Shown here piece by piece: positions 1-10,929 of a DNA stretch of 64,000 bases. The DNA comes from Enterobacter hormaechei subsp. hoffmannii. GTDB lineage: Bacteria > Pseudomonadota > Gammaproteobacteria > Enterobacterales > Enterobacteriaceae. Position 1 is the stretch's first letter; every line of letters begins with the position of its first letter. Position numbers and translations under genes: made by a program. The stretch is from assembly GCF_001729745.1 (NCBI RefSeq), contig NZ_CP017186.1, positions 4,278,001 through 4,342,000 of the forward strand. Reading direction: 5' to 3'. The notes under the pieces are model-generated. The model saw nothing but the letters and a program-made list of their open reading frames with translations, was not told where the DNA came from and did not search any database.

Positions 1-2
1 GT

Positions 3-674
3 TTGTACTACATCGAAACCGACAGTACCGGCGAGCGCACCTTCTATTACTGGCGTAATGAAGCGGCTGCCAAATTCTGGCTGGAAAGCGATGCCGCCGC
101 TGCGATTTGCGAAGAGCTGGCCACCTTCGATTACCTCTACCTGAGCGGGATCAGCCTGGCGATCCTGAGCCAGCAGAGCCGTGAAAAGCTGCTGTCACTG
201 CTGCGCGAATGCCGTGCCAACGGCGGTAAGGTGATTTTCGATAACAACTACCGTCCGCGCCTCTGGGCCAGCCGCGAAGAGACGCAGCAGGTGTATCAGC
301 AGATGCTGGAATGCACCGATATCGCCTTCCTGACGCTGGACGATGAAGATGCCCTGTGGGGTGAAAAGCCGGTTGATGAGGTCATCGCTCGGACGCAGGC
401 CGCTGGGGTCAGCGAAGTGGTGATTAAGCGCGGGGCGGAGTCTTGCCTGGTGGCGGTGGCGGGTGAAGCCGTGACAGAGGTGCCGGCGGTGAAGCTGGCG
501 AAAGAGAAAGTGATCGATACCACTGCGGCGGGCGATTCTTTCAGCGCGGGGTATCTGGCGGTACGTTTGACGGGAGGTACGCCAGAAGCGGCAGCGCAGC
601 GCGGACACTTGACGGCCAGCACGGTGATTCAGTATCGCGGAGCGATTATTCCGCGCGAGGCGATGCCTGCTTAA
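3..674 (+). CDS. kdgK: 2-dehydro-3-deoxygluconokinase, 3' part (start outside window)
   Basis: PfkB-family sugar kinase that phosphorylates 2-keto-3-deoxygluconate to KDPG, feeding pectin and hexuronate breakdown into the Entner-Doudoroff pathway in the cytoplasm. The reading frame is already open at base 1, so the N-terminus lies upstream; the TTG at base 3 is not a real start. The visible part holds the PfkB signature DTTAAGDSFSAGY near its C-terminal third, including the catalytic Asp of the GD pair. It is followed by yhjJ on the opposite strand, the same neighbour as in E. coli. Truncation is due only to the window edge. Confidence 0.93.
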   Translation: MYYIETDSTGERTFYYWRNEAAAKFWLESDAAAAICEELATFDYLYLSGISLAILSQQSREKLLSLLRECRANGGKVIFDNNYRPRLWASREETQQVYQQMLECTDIAFLTLDDEDALWGEKPVDEVIARTQAAGVSEVVIKRGAESCLVAVAGEAVTEVPAVKLAKEKVIDTTAAGDSFSAGYLAVRLTGGTPEAAAQRGHLTASTVIQYRGAIIPREAMPA

Positions 675-1067
675 GGAATGGGCGGGCTGATGCCCTCACC
701 CTAACCCTCTCCCACAGGACTGAGGGATCCCCACAAATTAATGCGAGCACTGAGCAATCCCCTCGCCCCTCCGGGGAGAGGGTTAGGGTGAGGGGAACAT
801 ACGGCGGTGGTGGTCATTCCGTTCACTTTATGTTCCTTGCTACTCTGTAACGACATGACCGGTGAACGTGCCAGGGTGGCTCAGTCGCCACCACCCTGGC
901 GACCCGGGCTCCCGGCGCATCCCTGTGCCTCGCCCCGGTCTGCAGGAAACGCCTCAGCGATTTACAGCCGGACCAGGGCATCGCTGACAGCCCTCAGTCA
1001 TTTAGAAAGCAACTTTATTGCTTCTGCATAAAATCCCTCAGCCCACAGGGAGAGGGAACGCAGGGCC
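675..1067. other. 393-base non-coding gap with several hairpins
   Basis: Between the convergent ends of kdgK and yhjJ. It holds a long inverted repeat (692-713 with 773-795), then a run of dyads: a perfect 10-bp stem GCCAGGGTGG/CCACCCTGGC at 870-879/891-900, an imperfect GC-rich pairing across 901-940, and an 8-bp stem TCAGCGAT/ATCGCTGA at 954-961/980-987. A 74-codon open frame crosses it but has no ribosome binding site or recognisable similarity. The run of hairpins suggests a repetitive or structured-RNA element of unknown family. Confidence 0.6.
692..795. repeat. Long inverted repeat, copy A of an intergenic repeat family
   Basis: The left arm at 692-713 reads GCCCTCACCCTAACCCTCTC and onward; its reverse complement lies at 773-795. 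The arms are about 22 bases and almost perfectly complementary, separated by about 59 bases. Related inverted repeats occur at 20537-20562 and 51991-52083, always in gaps just past gene ends. It lies 17 bases after the kdgK stop, so it may end or protect that mRNA. Confidence 0.75.
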
Positions 1068-2558
1068 TTACTGGCCCTGCGGAATATCGCTCGCATCCTG
1101 GTGCAAATCATCGGCCGCCGCCTGCGCTGGCTGCGACGGCGTCGCCATGATGGCGTTCCAGGTGGCCTTTAACTCTTTCATGTCATATTCCGGCTCACCT
1201 TTCGGCTGCAACAGAATCAACGCCATATCCTGAGACAGCTGCTGCCGCAGATCCTGATTCAGCATCTCCACGGTCAGACCGTTCAGGAAATCCTGACGCA
1301 ATTTCTGATACTGCTCCGGCGCGATGTCCACGACCTGATTCTGTAAGGAGCGAATGCGCTGGCTGATTAAGATATCGGTATCGGCGCGGGCATAGGTGGC
1401 AAACAGTTTCTGCAATTCGAGGGATTTCTGCGCCACCAGCGCGTTAAATTCCTCTTCAGACAGGCCCTCTTTACGCACTTTAGCCAGCTCTTTCGCCACC
1501 ACGCCGAGATTGGCATTCAGCTTATCACCCGGCGATTCGACGTTAATGGCGCACTGGGCGCGCTGGAACAGCACGCGGCAGTCAAAGCCCAGACCAATGT
1601 CTTTCACGTTGTTCTTGCTGAGCGTCTGCTGAACATGCCAGAACAGCGCTTCACGCGCCAGGTCCGCACGCCAGTAACGCAACAGCGCCGAGGACTCGCG
1701 GATCGGCTGCCAGGCGGTATCCCACATCATCGAAAGACGATCCTGACGCACGGTATCCGTCATGATACTGACCGTCTCAGGACGCAGCGGGGACAAAGTA
1801 GGAACAGGGGCGGGCGTTTCACGCTTCCCTTTTAGATCGCCAAAGGCTTTGTTGATCTGCTCTATCACCGCACGGCTGTCCACGTTGCCCACTACAATGA
1901 GGGTCATGGCATCCGGGGTGTACCACTGCTGGTAGAAAGATTTCACCTGCGCGGCATCAACCGGCTGTTTCAGCGGTTCTGCCGGGTCGTGTCCAAGCAG
2001 CGTGGACCCTTTCAGGCGGTAGCGCCACCAGCCTTCTTTGGTATCCGTCGGCCAGGTCGCCACCATGTCGCTGTTGCTCAACGCATAGTTTACGGTCTCA
2101 GGCGTAATCGCCAGTTTGCCGGTCGCATCAGAAAGATAGGTAAGCGCTTCTTTAAGCAGATCGTTACGGTTGTTGGGCAGGCTCAGGTTAAACATGGTGT
2201 AGTCATAGGAGACCACAGCCGGGGGAAGCGGGCGTTTAGGATCGATGGCCTGTTGCCATAAAGAACGCACCTGAACCGCCTGCAAACTGCCGCTCTGGGT
2301 GAGCGCCAGTCGAGGAATAAAATGGCTTAAGCCGGTCTGCTGGGTGCTTTCTGTGAGGGAGCCGGTATTCACAGCCAGACGAATTTCAATGCGATCGCTC
2401 GGACGTTGCGGAGTGGATAACACCTGCCACTGGAATCCGTTCGCCAGTGTTCCCTGTTGCCAGGCCGGGTCTGGCTGGAGCGCATCTGCCTGCACATAAC
2501 TGGCTGCTGCCATCATCAGCAAACCGCCGGTTAAGAGTCGAATTTTTGTGCCCTGCAT
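1068..2558 (-). CDS. yhjJ: Periplasmic M16-family (insulinase-like) protein YhjJ, probably without catalytic zinc site
   Basis: 496 residues, matching E. coli YhjJ (about 498) along its whole length. An N-terminal signal peptide (about 24 residues, hydrophobic core ending VQADA) points to the periplasm. The fold family is the M16 zinc peptidase, but the expected HxxEH zinc motif is not seen: the aligned stretch reads SHFIPRLALTQSG, so only the first His remains. It is therefore probably a non-peptidase relative; its function is unknown. Sits between kdgK and dctA as in E. coli. The start ATG at 2558 fits the E. coli N-terminus MQGTKIRLL. The stop codon lies in the loop of a GC hairpin (1059-1079). 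Confidence 0.9.
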   Translation of the reverse strand: MQGTKIRLLTGGLLMMAAASYVQADALQPDPAWQQGTLANGFQWQVLSTPQRPSDRIEIRLAVNTGSLTESTQQTGLSHFIPRLALTQSGSLQAVQVRSLWQQAIDPKRPLPPAVVSYDYTMFNLSLPNNRNDLLKEALTYLSDATGKLAITPETVNYALSNSDMVATWPTDTKEGWWRYRLKGSTLLGHDPAEPLKQPVDAAQVKSFYQQWYTPDAMTLIVVGNVDSRAVIEQINKAFGDLKGKRETPAPVPTLSPLRPETVSIMTDTVRQDRLSMMWDTAWQPIRESSALLRYWRADLAREALFWHVQQTLSKNNVKDIGLGFDCRVLFQRAQCAINVESPGDKLNANLGVVAKELAKVRKEGLSEEEFNALVAQKSLELQKLFATYARADTDILISQRIRSLQNQVVDIAPEQYQKLRQDFLNGLTVEMLNQDLRQQLSQDMALILLQPKGEPEYDMKELKATWNAIMATPSQPAQAAADDLHQDASDIPQGQ

Positions 2559-2738
2559 GTGAACCCCTGATCAACATTCCTGGTTAAAGAGAGTGTCTCG
2601 CGACGTGAGCACTCAAAGATGACGATGAAAACCTTCCGATTAGACAGCGTGTTCAGCTAAACGTCACGGGCGGAAGCGAAATATACCCAAAAAAATTTTG
2701 TCGAAATATGACAGGTATGAGCGGTTATTATGCGCAGG

Positions 2739-2768
2739 TGCCCGCATCCCCACAAGGGAATACGGGCA
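2739..2768. terminator. Inverted repeat after dctA, possible terminator
   Basis: TGCCCG (2739-2744) pairs with CGGGCA (2763-2768), with inner pairs between ATCCCC and GGGAAT. It lies just past the dctA stop and 180 bases upstream of yhjJ. No clean U-tract follows on the minus strand, so it may be an mRNA 3' stabiliser rather than a classical terminator. Confidence 0.45.
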
Positions 2769-2779
2769 TTTATGAGGGA

Positions 2780-4105
<1,326 letters not shown>

Positions 4106-4198
4106 TTATGGTTAACCTGCGGCTTTAAAATAACACCCACATAACAGGACAGAAATAAACGGGGTTCAAATTTGAAACACAAATGTTAAGAACTTTGA

Positions 4199-4218
4199 GC
4201 TGGCTCGCACAAGCCAGC
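4199..4218. terminator. Hairpin downstream of yhjK
   Basis: GCTGGCT pairs with AGCCAGC around a 6-base loop, 8 to 27 bases past the yhjK stop on the minus strand. There is no strong U-tract next to it, so terminator function is only suggested by its position. Confidence 0.4.
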
Positions 4219-4225
4219 AACAAAA

Positions 4226-6232
4226 TTACACTTTTGCGTTATTGCCAGCGTCGGCGAGATAGCGTCGCTCAAAGGTATCCGTCGGCACGGCGCGGCCAAA
4301 CAGGAAGCCCTGACCGCTCTCCACACCCGCCGCAGCCAGCCACTCGCGCTGGGCTTCGGCCTCAATACCTTCGGCAGTCACGTGCAGGTTCAGGCTGTGC
4401 GCCATCTGGATAATGGCCTGCACCAGGCTGCAATCCTCCGGCAGCCCTTTCACAAAGGTTTTGTCGATTTTCAGGACGTCCACCGGCAGGGTTTTCATGT
4501 GCTGGAGCTGACGCAGGCCGGAATACCCCATACCAAAATCGTCAAGCGCAATGCGGATCCCGGCATTACGCAGCGGTTTCAGAATGGCGACAGCGTCGTC
4601 AGGATTGTCAATACAACGGCTCTCGGTGACTTCCAGGATCAACGTGTGGGGCTGGATGCGGTAGCGATGGATCAACTCGAGCATATCCGGCACCATAGTC
4701 GGGTGCATCAGCTGTAGCGCAGAAAGATTCACCGACAGCGGCAGCGTGATGCCCCGTTGTTGCCAGGCCGCAAGCTGGCGGCACGACTCTTCCAGCACCC
4801 AGTATCCGACGGTGACCATCAGGCCGCAGGACTCGATACGTTCGATCATCCCCTCAGGCAGCTCCCACGTGCCGTCCGGCTGCTGCATGCGCAGCAACGC
4901 TTCGGCGCTGGTCACTTCACCCGTGCGCAAATCCACCTGCGGCTGTAGCCAGAGCGCAAACTGGCGATTGTCCATCGCCGTCAGAATGTCGCTCTCTTCC
5001 GTCAGGCGCTGCTGGGCTTTTTCCATTTGCTCCGGATCAAAGAACTGGATCTGGTTTTTGCCTTTTCGGCGCGCGGTAAACGCTGCTGAGAAAGCCCGAC
5101 GGTATAGCTGCTCGGCGGTCAGACCACCGTAGTACATTGCGATACCAATGCTGGCACTTGGGCGAAGCTGGATACCCTGAATGGGTAGCCGCTCATTTAT
5201 GACAGTGAGTACTTGCTGACCTAACGTAATAGCGTGCCACGGCTCTTTTACACCGTGCGCAATCACCACCAGGTCATAGCCGCTGACCTGGGTAAGTACC
5301 ATGCGCGGCGCCAGCACAGATTTGATTTTTTCCACCAGCGTCAGTAATAGCATCTCACGCTGGCTCTCTTTCAGCACGCCCGTCGTGTCCTGCAAGGTCT
5401 CGCAGGCAATCACCATCAGCGCGGTGGTCTGCTGGCGAGCGACGGTCTGCTCCAGCAGGGCCATTAAAAACGCTTTGTTTGGCAGGTCGGAAACCGGGAA
5501 ACGGGTGGCATTATTACTGACCTCTTCCTGCTGACGCAGGACACGCTGCTGGTTGATATTGTAACTGCGGACCAGCATGCCGATTTCATCGTCGTGATGC
5601 AGACGCGGCAAGGGAAGCTGATGCCCCATGTGCTCCTGCGGAGAGAGGTCATTCAGCTCCCGGGCTATGCGGCGCAACGGATGCACAATTAACCGGTTGA
5701 TGCACCACGTCAGCGCCACGCTCAACATTAAGGCCAAAAGTAAGTAAGTAGTCACTAACGTGGCAACCCAACTCATGACGAATTTATACATGCGGTACGA
5801 GTCCGCCTGTAGTACCAGATATGCCAGCGGCTGCGGGTTAGCCGGTCTTTCCAGGGAATAGAGAGGCAGGGAAATCTGCACCGGCAGTTCAAACAGGCGC
5901 ATCACCATCATCGGGACGGGACGCTCCGGGATAAAGCTCATCCGCAGCGCCTGGAACTGGTTCGGCAGCACGACGTCGGCGCGGCTCACGATACCGGCGG
6001 GCTGAATGCGCTTCAGGATAGATTCCGCCTCGGGGATATCCCCTTTCAGGATCGAGGCCGACAGGGGTTCCCGCACCGAGCGAGCAATACTTTCCAGTTG
6101 CGAAGCCGTGTTATAGCGATTCTGCTGTACGGAATGAAACAGCAAAATGACGCAGAAGATGAAGACAAACAGCATTGTGACGGCAGACACCATCGCCATC
6201 TGTTTGATCGTTAAGGAACGGCTGACACGCAA
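4226..6232 (-). CDS. yhjK: Membrane-bound degenerate-GGDEF/EAL phosphodiesterase (YhjK/PdeK, HmsP-like)
   Basis: Two-helix inner-membrane sensor (first helix about residues 12-38, second about 150-175 with a HAMP-like stretch), then a GGDEF-type domain whose signature is replaced by SGYDL, so it should not make c-di-GMP, then an EAL domain with SAEALLRM and the downstream EVTES and [10 protein letters not shown] motifs needed for c-di-GMP hydrolysis. Known E. coli YhjK/PdeK is an orthologue. Start choice: a GTG at 6268 extends the frame by 12 residues, but it lies inside a perfect 10-bp hairpin. TTG at 6232 has GGAGAG five bases upstream and fits the E. coli N-terminus better. Next to bcsC, so it probably adjusts c-di-GMP near the cellulose synthase (inference). 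Confidence 0.88.
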   Translation of the reverse strand: MRVSRSLTIKQMAMVSAVTMLFVFIFCVILLFHSVQQNRYNTASQLESIARSVREPLSASILKGDIPEAESILKRIQPAGIVSRADVVLPNQFQALRMSFIPERPVPMMVMRLFELPVQISLPLYSLERPANPQPLAYLVLQADSYRMYKFVMSWVATLVTTYLLLALMLSVALTWCINRLIVHPLRRIARELNDLSPQEHMGHQLPLPRLHHDDEIGMLVRSYNINQQRVLRQQEEVSNNATRFPVSDLPNKAFLMALLEQTVARQQTTALMVIACETLQDTTGVLKESQREMLLLTLVEKIKSVLAPRMVLTQVSGYDLVVIAHGVKEPWHAITLGQQVLTVINERLPIQGIQLRPSASIGIAMYYGGLTAEQLYRRAFSAAFTARRKGKNQIQFFDPEQMEKAQQRLTEESDILTAMDNRQFALWLQPQVDLRTGEVTSAEALLRMQQPDGTWELPEGMIERIESCGLMVTVGYWVLEESCRQLAAWQQRGITLPLSVNLSALQLMHPTMVPDMLELIHRYRIQPHTLILEVTESRCIDNPDDAVAILKPLRNAGIRIALDDFGMGYSGLRQLQHMKTLPVDVLKIDKTFVKGLPEDCSLVQAIIQMAHSLNLHVTAEGIEAEAQREWLAAAGVESGQGFLFGRAVPTDTFERRYLADAGNNAKV

Positions 6233-6263
6233 AATGACTCTCCACAAAACTCGAAGCGCAGGG

Positions 6264-6290
6264 CGCACCAGGGCGTAAACCTGGTGCGCC
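6264..6290. repeat. Perfect inverted repeat between bcsC and yhjK
   Basis: GCGCACCAGG at 6264-6273 pairs with CCTGGTGCGC at 6281-6290 around a 7-base loop. It lies just upstream of the chosen yhjK start and covers the alternative GTG. It could attenuate read-through from bcsC or be an operator; there is no U-tract. Confidence 0.6.
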
Positions 6291-6352
6291 CGAGTATACC
6301 CGATAGCTGCACTTTTAAGAGAGACTTACAATTAGATTAAGCAAAAATCCGA

Positions 6353-9300
6353 TCACCAGTCTGCATAAGGCACCAGCGGTTCCGGCGGTAAGTCCATATC
6401 ACCCTGCCAGCCTGCGGCAGAATACCGAACATAGAGCAACGCATGGCTCGGGGTATAGTCTTTCGCTTCCTGAATATCGACGCCCAGACCGACAAACCAG
6501 TTGGACGTCACACGGCGTTCAACAATCGCCCTTGCGGTATAACCCGTCCCTGACGAGCTACTTCCGGTTCCCATCACACCTTTATCGGTATAACGGCCTG
6601 GCTCATTGTCCGGTATCAGCCCCTGCAACGGATAACGCATCACATCTTTTGTTTTTGAATGGGACCATGAGACGGAACCGCCCAGTTCCCATGACCAGTT
6701 CTCTGTGCGTTTACGCCAGTTCACCGGTAAGGCGAACGACACATACTCCTGGGGACTGTAGTAACCGCCCTGGCCCAGCGAATAGCCACTTAAATCCTTA
6801 TCGTAATGCCAGAGCATGTTGGACACACCGACCGTCAGACGCTCGTTGTTCTGATTGATAAGCTTGTAGTAATAGCCGGTCATCCAGCGGACCCGCCAGT
6901 TATCTTCGACATTCTTCCCGGTGAGGCTGTCGGCACTCAGGCTTGACCAGATCCCGTTAGCTTCGCCTTTGTCGTAGCTCATGCTCACGCCGCCACCGGT
7001 AGCACGCACGCCGCCCCAGGTGGTGTCGGTATTAGGATCTTTTTGCCCGGCGAAGGCCAGCACCGAGCTGGAAATCGGACGACGATGGGCGTTCAGGGTG
7101 TAGCCAATCGGCCCCAAGTCGTTGCTGTAGCTCAGGCTGCCCACCACATCGACCACGTCGAAGCCCATCGGCGTTGTACCGATGTCCCACGCCCAGGTGC
7201 TGTTCTGCCAGCCGACGGCCACGCTGGCGCCGTTGGCCGACTGGTTCGTGCTGCCGTGACATGGCGTTTCGGCGCAGGTACCCCATGTCGGATCGTAGGT
7301 TCCGTTATTGGTGTCAAAGGAACCGGCGTTCATATTGACCAGATCGCTACGGAAGAACATGCGGCCATCCGATAGCGGCGCATCCACCTGGAGCATAGTG
7401 GTGTGCGCTTTCAGGTCGGAATAGCCCCCCGTGCCGCTGGATCCCCAGTAGTCGTGTTGCAGCGTGACGTTCAGATCCTGCTGACGATAAAGATCGCCTG
7501 CATCGCTGCGCACGCCGCGCTTCATCCAGTCATCTTTCTCATCGTTACGCGTAAGACGCGTAAAGCTGTCGTTATCGGTCGGACGGGTCGTCGTGATGCC
7601 CGATGAGACCATCGCATCTTTCCAGGTTTCCAGCGCCTGCTGAGGCTGGCCGTTTTGCGCCTGGAAACGGGCGGCATCACGCATCACCAGCGCACTTTCC
7701 ATAGAAGGCGGCTGCGATTTTGCCTGCGGAAGAATGGTGTTGAAGGTCTTTTCTGCCACGGCTGAATCGCCCAGACCGGCCTGCGCCATGGCGATCCGGC
7801 GCTGCATATTGAGGGAGAGCGGTTCGCCGTTTTGTGCCGCGGGCAGTTTCGCCAGCTCAGCGCGAGCGGCGTCCCTGTTGCCCTGAGCAAGATTGACTTC
7901 GGTCAGGCCGAGAATTGCGTCTTCGTTCTGCGGTTCCCGTTGCAGGACGGTGTTGTAGGCGGTTTTCGCGGCCTCGTGATCGCCACGCTGTTCAGCCCAG
8001 TCCGCCAGCGTTAAGTCAATACGGGTGGACGGGGGCTGCTGGCGAAGCAGCGCTTCCGCCTCCTGCTCTTTTCCACCGTCGCGCAGGCGGTTGGCGTTTT
8101 CCAGCACCTGGTTACTTTGCAGGCGGTCCGCCAGCGCCTGGATGTTGCCGTTCCACTTGTCGCGCGGCAGCGTGTTCAGATGCGCCAGCGCGGCCCGGTC
8201 CCGATCGTTACCGGACAGGTACAGCCCGCTGGCGTAAACCTGATCCGGATCGCCCGGTTTCTGGCTTGCCAGCTGACGCATCAGGTTATCCGCCTGGCTG
8301 CGCTGACCCGCGCTATACAGATCGCGTGATAGCCGGTAGGTGATCCACACGTCGCCCGGGGAAAGCGCAAGGCGTCGGCGCTGAATTTCTGCGGCCTGCG
8401 CATAGTTTCCCTGGCTTTCCAGCTGTTCAGCCTGAGCCGAGAGCTGCTCGTTCGTCAGGCTACGTTCAATATCATCAATGCTGCGGCGCTGGCTGGCAGA
8501 GAGCGACTGAATAAACTGCGTCGCCTTCTCCGGAGACTGCTCGCGATAAATATTGGCAAGACCGCGTACCGCGTTGCTGTTGCCGCTGTCCATCCGCAAT
8601 GCCTGGCGATAATAGCGTTCAGCCGCGTCGTTATCTTTGCGCGCCGCCGCCGCGTCACCCAGCCCCAGGACCGCGTAGCTGTCCGTATTGTCAATGTTGC
8701 GCGCCTGCTGATAATAGCGTTCCGCCTGGGCTGTCTTGTTGGCTTTCAGGGCGTTATCACCCTGCTGGATCAGCAGCCAGTATCGGTTAACCTTCAGCAG
8801 GCTGTCCCATTTGCCCCGGTTGTCGCTCTGCGGATCGAGGGCGATCGCCTTTTCAAACTGCGCAACCGCGCGGGCGCGATCGCCTTTCTGCGAATAGGCC
8901 TGCCCCAGCGCGCCTACGGCTTCACTGTCGGCGTGGTTGGCGCTGACTGCTTTCTGCAACTCCGTTACCGCTTTACTGCCCTGCCCGGCATCCACTGCGG
9001 CTAACCCTTCGGCTTTGGCGCGAAACGCCGGATCGGCGAGCTGTTTTTGCTGCGCTTCAAGCTGGGCGCGCGCCGCCGTCACGTTATCGCCATCGCTGAA
9101 CACGCTCAGGTATTGTTGCAGCGCGGTAACGCTGGCGCTGCTGGCCGGCTGATCTTTGATCTGCTGGTACCACATGTCCGACGCCTGACTGCGGCCATTG
9201 TTCGATTTGGCCATCTCCTGTAACACCGCAAACCCTTCATCACGCCGTCCGCTCTGGAACAGAAGCTGCGCCAGCGAAGCCTGTAGCGGGGCGTTGCCCG

Positions 9301-9835
9301 GACTGCTGGCGTTGATTTTCTTCAGCTGATTAATGGCCAGATTACGGCGGGCAGGCTCTTTCGCCACCACGTTCCAGTACTCCGTCGCGATGTCGCCGCT
9401 GGGCGGATTACCGTCAAACAGTTTGTCATACGCGGCAATAGCTTCCTGCGTGTGCCCGGAGGTGGCGAGCAGACGAGCCTGCTGGAGGGCCTGGCGACCA
9501 TCCGGCGTGGAGAGCAGCATGGTCGTACGGGAGGACTGATACGCACTGGAATCGGGTGCCATTCCTTTCAGGCGATCCAGCTCTTTTTGCGCGCCCGCCG
9601 TATCCCCCTGTCGTAACAGGTAGCGGAAGCGAGCGGCAATCACGTCCGGGTTGTTGGGGTCGATCAGCTCAAGGCGATAGAGCGACTGGCGCACCAAATC
9701 CTCACGCTGGGTGGATTCCCCCAGACGAACCTGTTCCAGCAGCTGTCTCTGCTGCGGGGAGTTGGCGGCCTGGGCCAGGGGCATGAGCGCCAGGCCAAGC
9801 GATAAGGCGAGTAGATTTAGTGTGAACGTGCGCAT
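6353..9835 (-). CDS. bcsC: Cellulose synthase outer-membrane export subunit BcsC
   Basis: Exports the nascent glucan across the periplasm and outer membrane. The signal peptide [20 protein letters not shown] ends at AQA. The next ~750 residues are tetratricopeptide repeats (for example [19 protein letters not shown] and [20 protein letters not shown]), and the C-terminal ~330 residues form the outer-membrane beta-barrel, ending with the conserved PYADW and the aromatic last residue typical of BAM substrates. 1160 residues, near E. coli size. Start ATG 9835 was chosen over an upstream ATG at 9847 because it matches E. coli MRKFTLN. It overlaps the end of bcsZ by 19 bases, showing translation in one operon. 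Confidence 0.96.
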   Translation of the reverse strand: MRTFTLNLLALSLGLALMPLAQAANSPQQRQLLEQVRLGESTQREDLVRQSLYRLELIDPNNPDVIAARFRYLLRQGDTAGAQKELDRLKGMAPDSSAYQSSRTTMLLSTPDGRQALQQARLLATSGHTQEAIAAYDKLFDGNPPSGDIATEYWNVVAKEPARRNLAINQLKKINASSPGNAPLQASLAQLLFQSGRRDEGFAVLQEMAKSNNGRSQASDMWYQQIKDQPASSASVTALQQYLSVFSDGDNVTAARAQLEAQQKQLADPAFRAKAEGLAAVDAGQGSKAVTELQKAVSANHADSEAVGALGQAYSQKGDRARAVAQFEKAIALDPQSDNRGKWDSLLKVNRYWLLIQQGDNALKANKTAQAERYYQQARNIDNTDSYAVLGLGDAAAARKDNDAAERYYRQALRMDSGNSNAVRGLANIYREQSPEKATQFIQSLSASQRRSIDDIERSLTNEQLSAQAEQLESQGNYAQAAEIQRRRLALSPGDVWITYRLSRDLYSAGQRSQADNLMRQLASQKPGDPDQVYASGLYLSGNDRDRAALAHLNTLPRDKWNGNIQALADRLQSNQVLENANRLRDGGKEQEAEALLRQQPPSTRIDLTLADWAEQRGDHEAAKTAYNTVLQREPQNEDAILGLTEVNLAQGNRDAARAELAKLPAAQNGEPLSLNMQRRIAMAQAGLGDSAVAEKTFNTILPQAKSQPPSMESALVMRDAARFQAQNGQPQQALETWKDAMVSSGITTTRPTDNDSFTRLTRNDEKDDWMKRGVRSDAGDLYRQQDLNVTLQHDYWGSSGTGGYSDLKAHTTMLQVDAPLSDGRMFFRSDLVNMNAGSFDTNNGTYDPTWGTCAETPCHGSTNQSANGASVAVGWQNSTWAWDIGTTPMGFDVVDVVGSLSYSNDLGPIGYTLNAHRRPISSSVLAFAGQKDPNTDTTWGGVRATGGGVSMSYDKGEANGIWSSLSADSLTGKNVEDNWRVRWMTGYYYKLINQNNERLTVGVSNMLWHYDKDLSGYSLGQGGYYSPQEYVSFALPVNWRKRTENWSWELGGSVSWSHSKTKDVMRYPLQGLIPDNEPGRYTDKGVMGTGSSSSGTGYTARAIVERRVTSNWFVGLGVDIQEAKDYTPSHALLYVRYSAAGWQGDMDLPPEPLVPYADW

Positions 9836-10926
9836 TCCTGGCCCCAATCCGGTAGTAATTCACCTTGCGCGGTGAAACGAAAACGATGCTGATCCCACCC
9901 TTGTCCAAAGAGGGTCAGAACGTAGCTGTAATAAGCATTGTTATCGGGAAAACGATCGGCGACACGCTGGCGTTGCACCGCCTGCGCGTCCCGTTCTTGT
10001 AAAAATGGAAGCAGGGAGGCAGAAAACCCTACCGGCCCATCTCCGGTACGTTTCCCGGTCGCTACGTCCACTTTTTCCGGCGGTAAGCCTTGTTTGATTG
10101 TGGTGGTCGCCATGGGCTTGAAACGCGCCAGTAGCCGGGCTTTTTGCGGATCGTTATCGTTCATCATCCCTACCCACAGATAGACGCGAATCGCATCGTA
10201 ACTGCCGATCAGGGTCGTATCCTGCTTCAACTGCCAGCCGCCCTTTTTCTGGTATTTCACCCAGTTCGGGGAAAATCCTTTTGGCGCGGTCTCCAGCAGC
10301 AGACGCAGGTTGGTTTCACGGAGCGTTGTCCACGGTGCGCCGAAACGGGTGAAATAGCTCGCAAGCTGCGGCGGCAGGTAGCTGGGGTTGAAGCGCCAGA
10401 CACTCTCTTCGGCAAAACCGACTTTACCCGGCAGCAGCATAGAACCCAGCCCCGGCACCTTCACCACTTCCTCACTGGCAATGCGCGTCAACAGCGCCTT
10501 ACCCGTGCGCGTGTAATCGGGATTTTTCCACAGCCGCCCGGCTTCCAGCAGCGACCAGGCAATCCAGATATCGGCATCGGACGCGGAGTTAGGGTCGATA
10601 ACCGCCCAGGTGTTGTCGTCCTTTTTTCCCCATAGCCACGCCGGGAGATGTTGGGCTAAATCCCCCTCGGCAAGGTTATCGCGCGTCCATGTCAGCAGCA
10701 GATCGAACGTCTTGCGATCGTTTGCTGCCAGGGCAAAGAACAGTCCATAGCTTTGCCCTTCGGAGGTGGTGATTTTGCGCGCGTCACTGGGATCAATGAC
10801 GCGCCCACTTTCGCTCATATAATCCTGCTTGAACGTCTCCCAGGCAGGCCAGCGACAGGCGGCATGCAGATTCGCCGCCGCCAGCATCAACGCTGCGACT
10901 ACACATCCGCGAAAGATTTTCATCAC
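9817..10926 (-). CDS. bcsZ: Periplasmic endo-1,4-beta-glucanase BcsZ (GH8)
   Basis: Family 8 glycoside hydrolase that trims cellulose in the periplasm and is needed for normal fibre export. 369 residues; a signal peptide of about 22 residues ends at LHA before ACRWPAWE. The catalytic acid is Glu56 in TTSEGQSYG, corresponding to Glu55 of the E. coli enzyme; the catalytic base region [10 protein letters not shown] is also present. It starts 4 bases after the bcsB stop and its end overlaps bcsC, so bcsB, bcsZ and bcsC are transcribed together. Confidence 0.96.
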   Translation of the reverse strand: MMKIFRGCVVAALMLAAANLHAACRWPAWETFKQDYMSESGRVIDPSDARKITTSEGQSYGLFFALAANDRKTFDLLLTWTRDNLAEGDLAQHLPAWLWGKKDDNTWAVIDPNSASDADIWIAWSLLEAGRLWKNPDYTRTGKALLTRIASEEVVKVPGLGSMLLPGKVGFAEESVWRFNPSYLPPQLASYFTRFGAPWTTLRETNLRLLLETAPKGFSPNWVKYQKKGGWQLKQDTTLIGSYDAIRVYLWVGMMNDNDPQKARLLARFKPMATTTIKQGLPPEKVDVATGKRTGDGPVGFSASLLPFLQERDAQAVQRQRVADRFPDNNAYYSYVLTLFGQGWDQHRFRFTAQGELLPDWGQECARSH

Positions 10927-10929
10927 GGC

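Noticed and set aside
3..674. kdgK as a truncated pseudogene
   Set aside because: The frame is open at the first base and keeps all C-terminal motifs; it is cut only by the window edge.
807..1031. 74-codon open frame in the kdgK-yhjJ gap
   Set aside because: No ribosome binding site, product rich in Ala, Ser, Pro and Arg with no similarity I recognise, and it runs across the hairpins described there.
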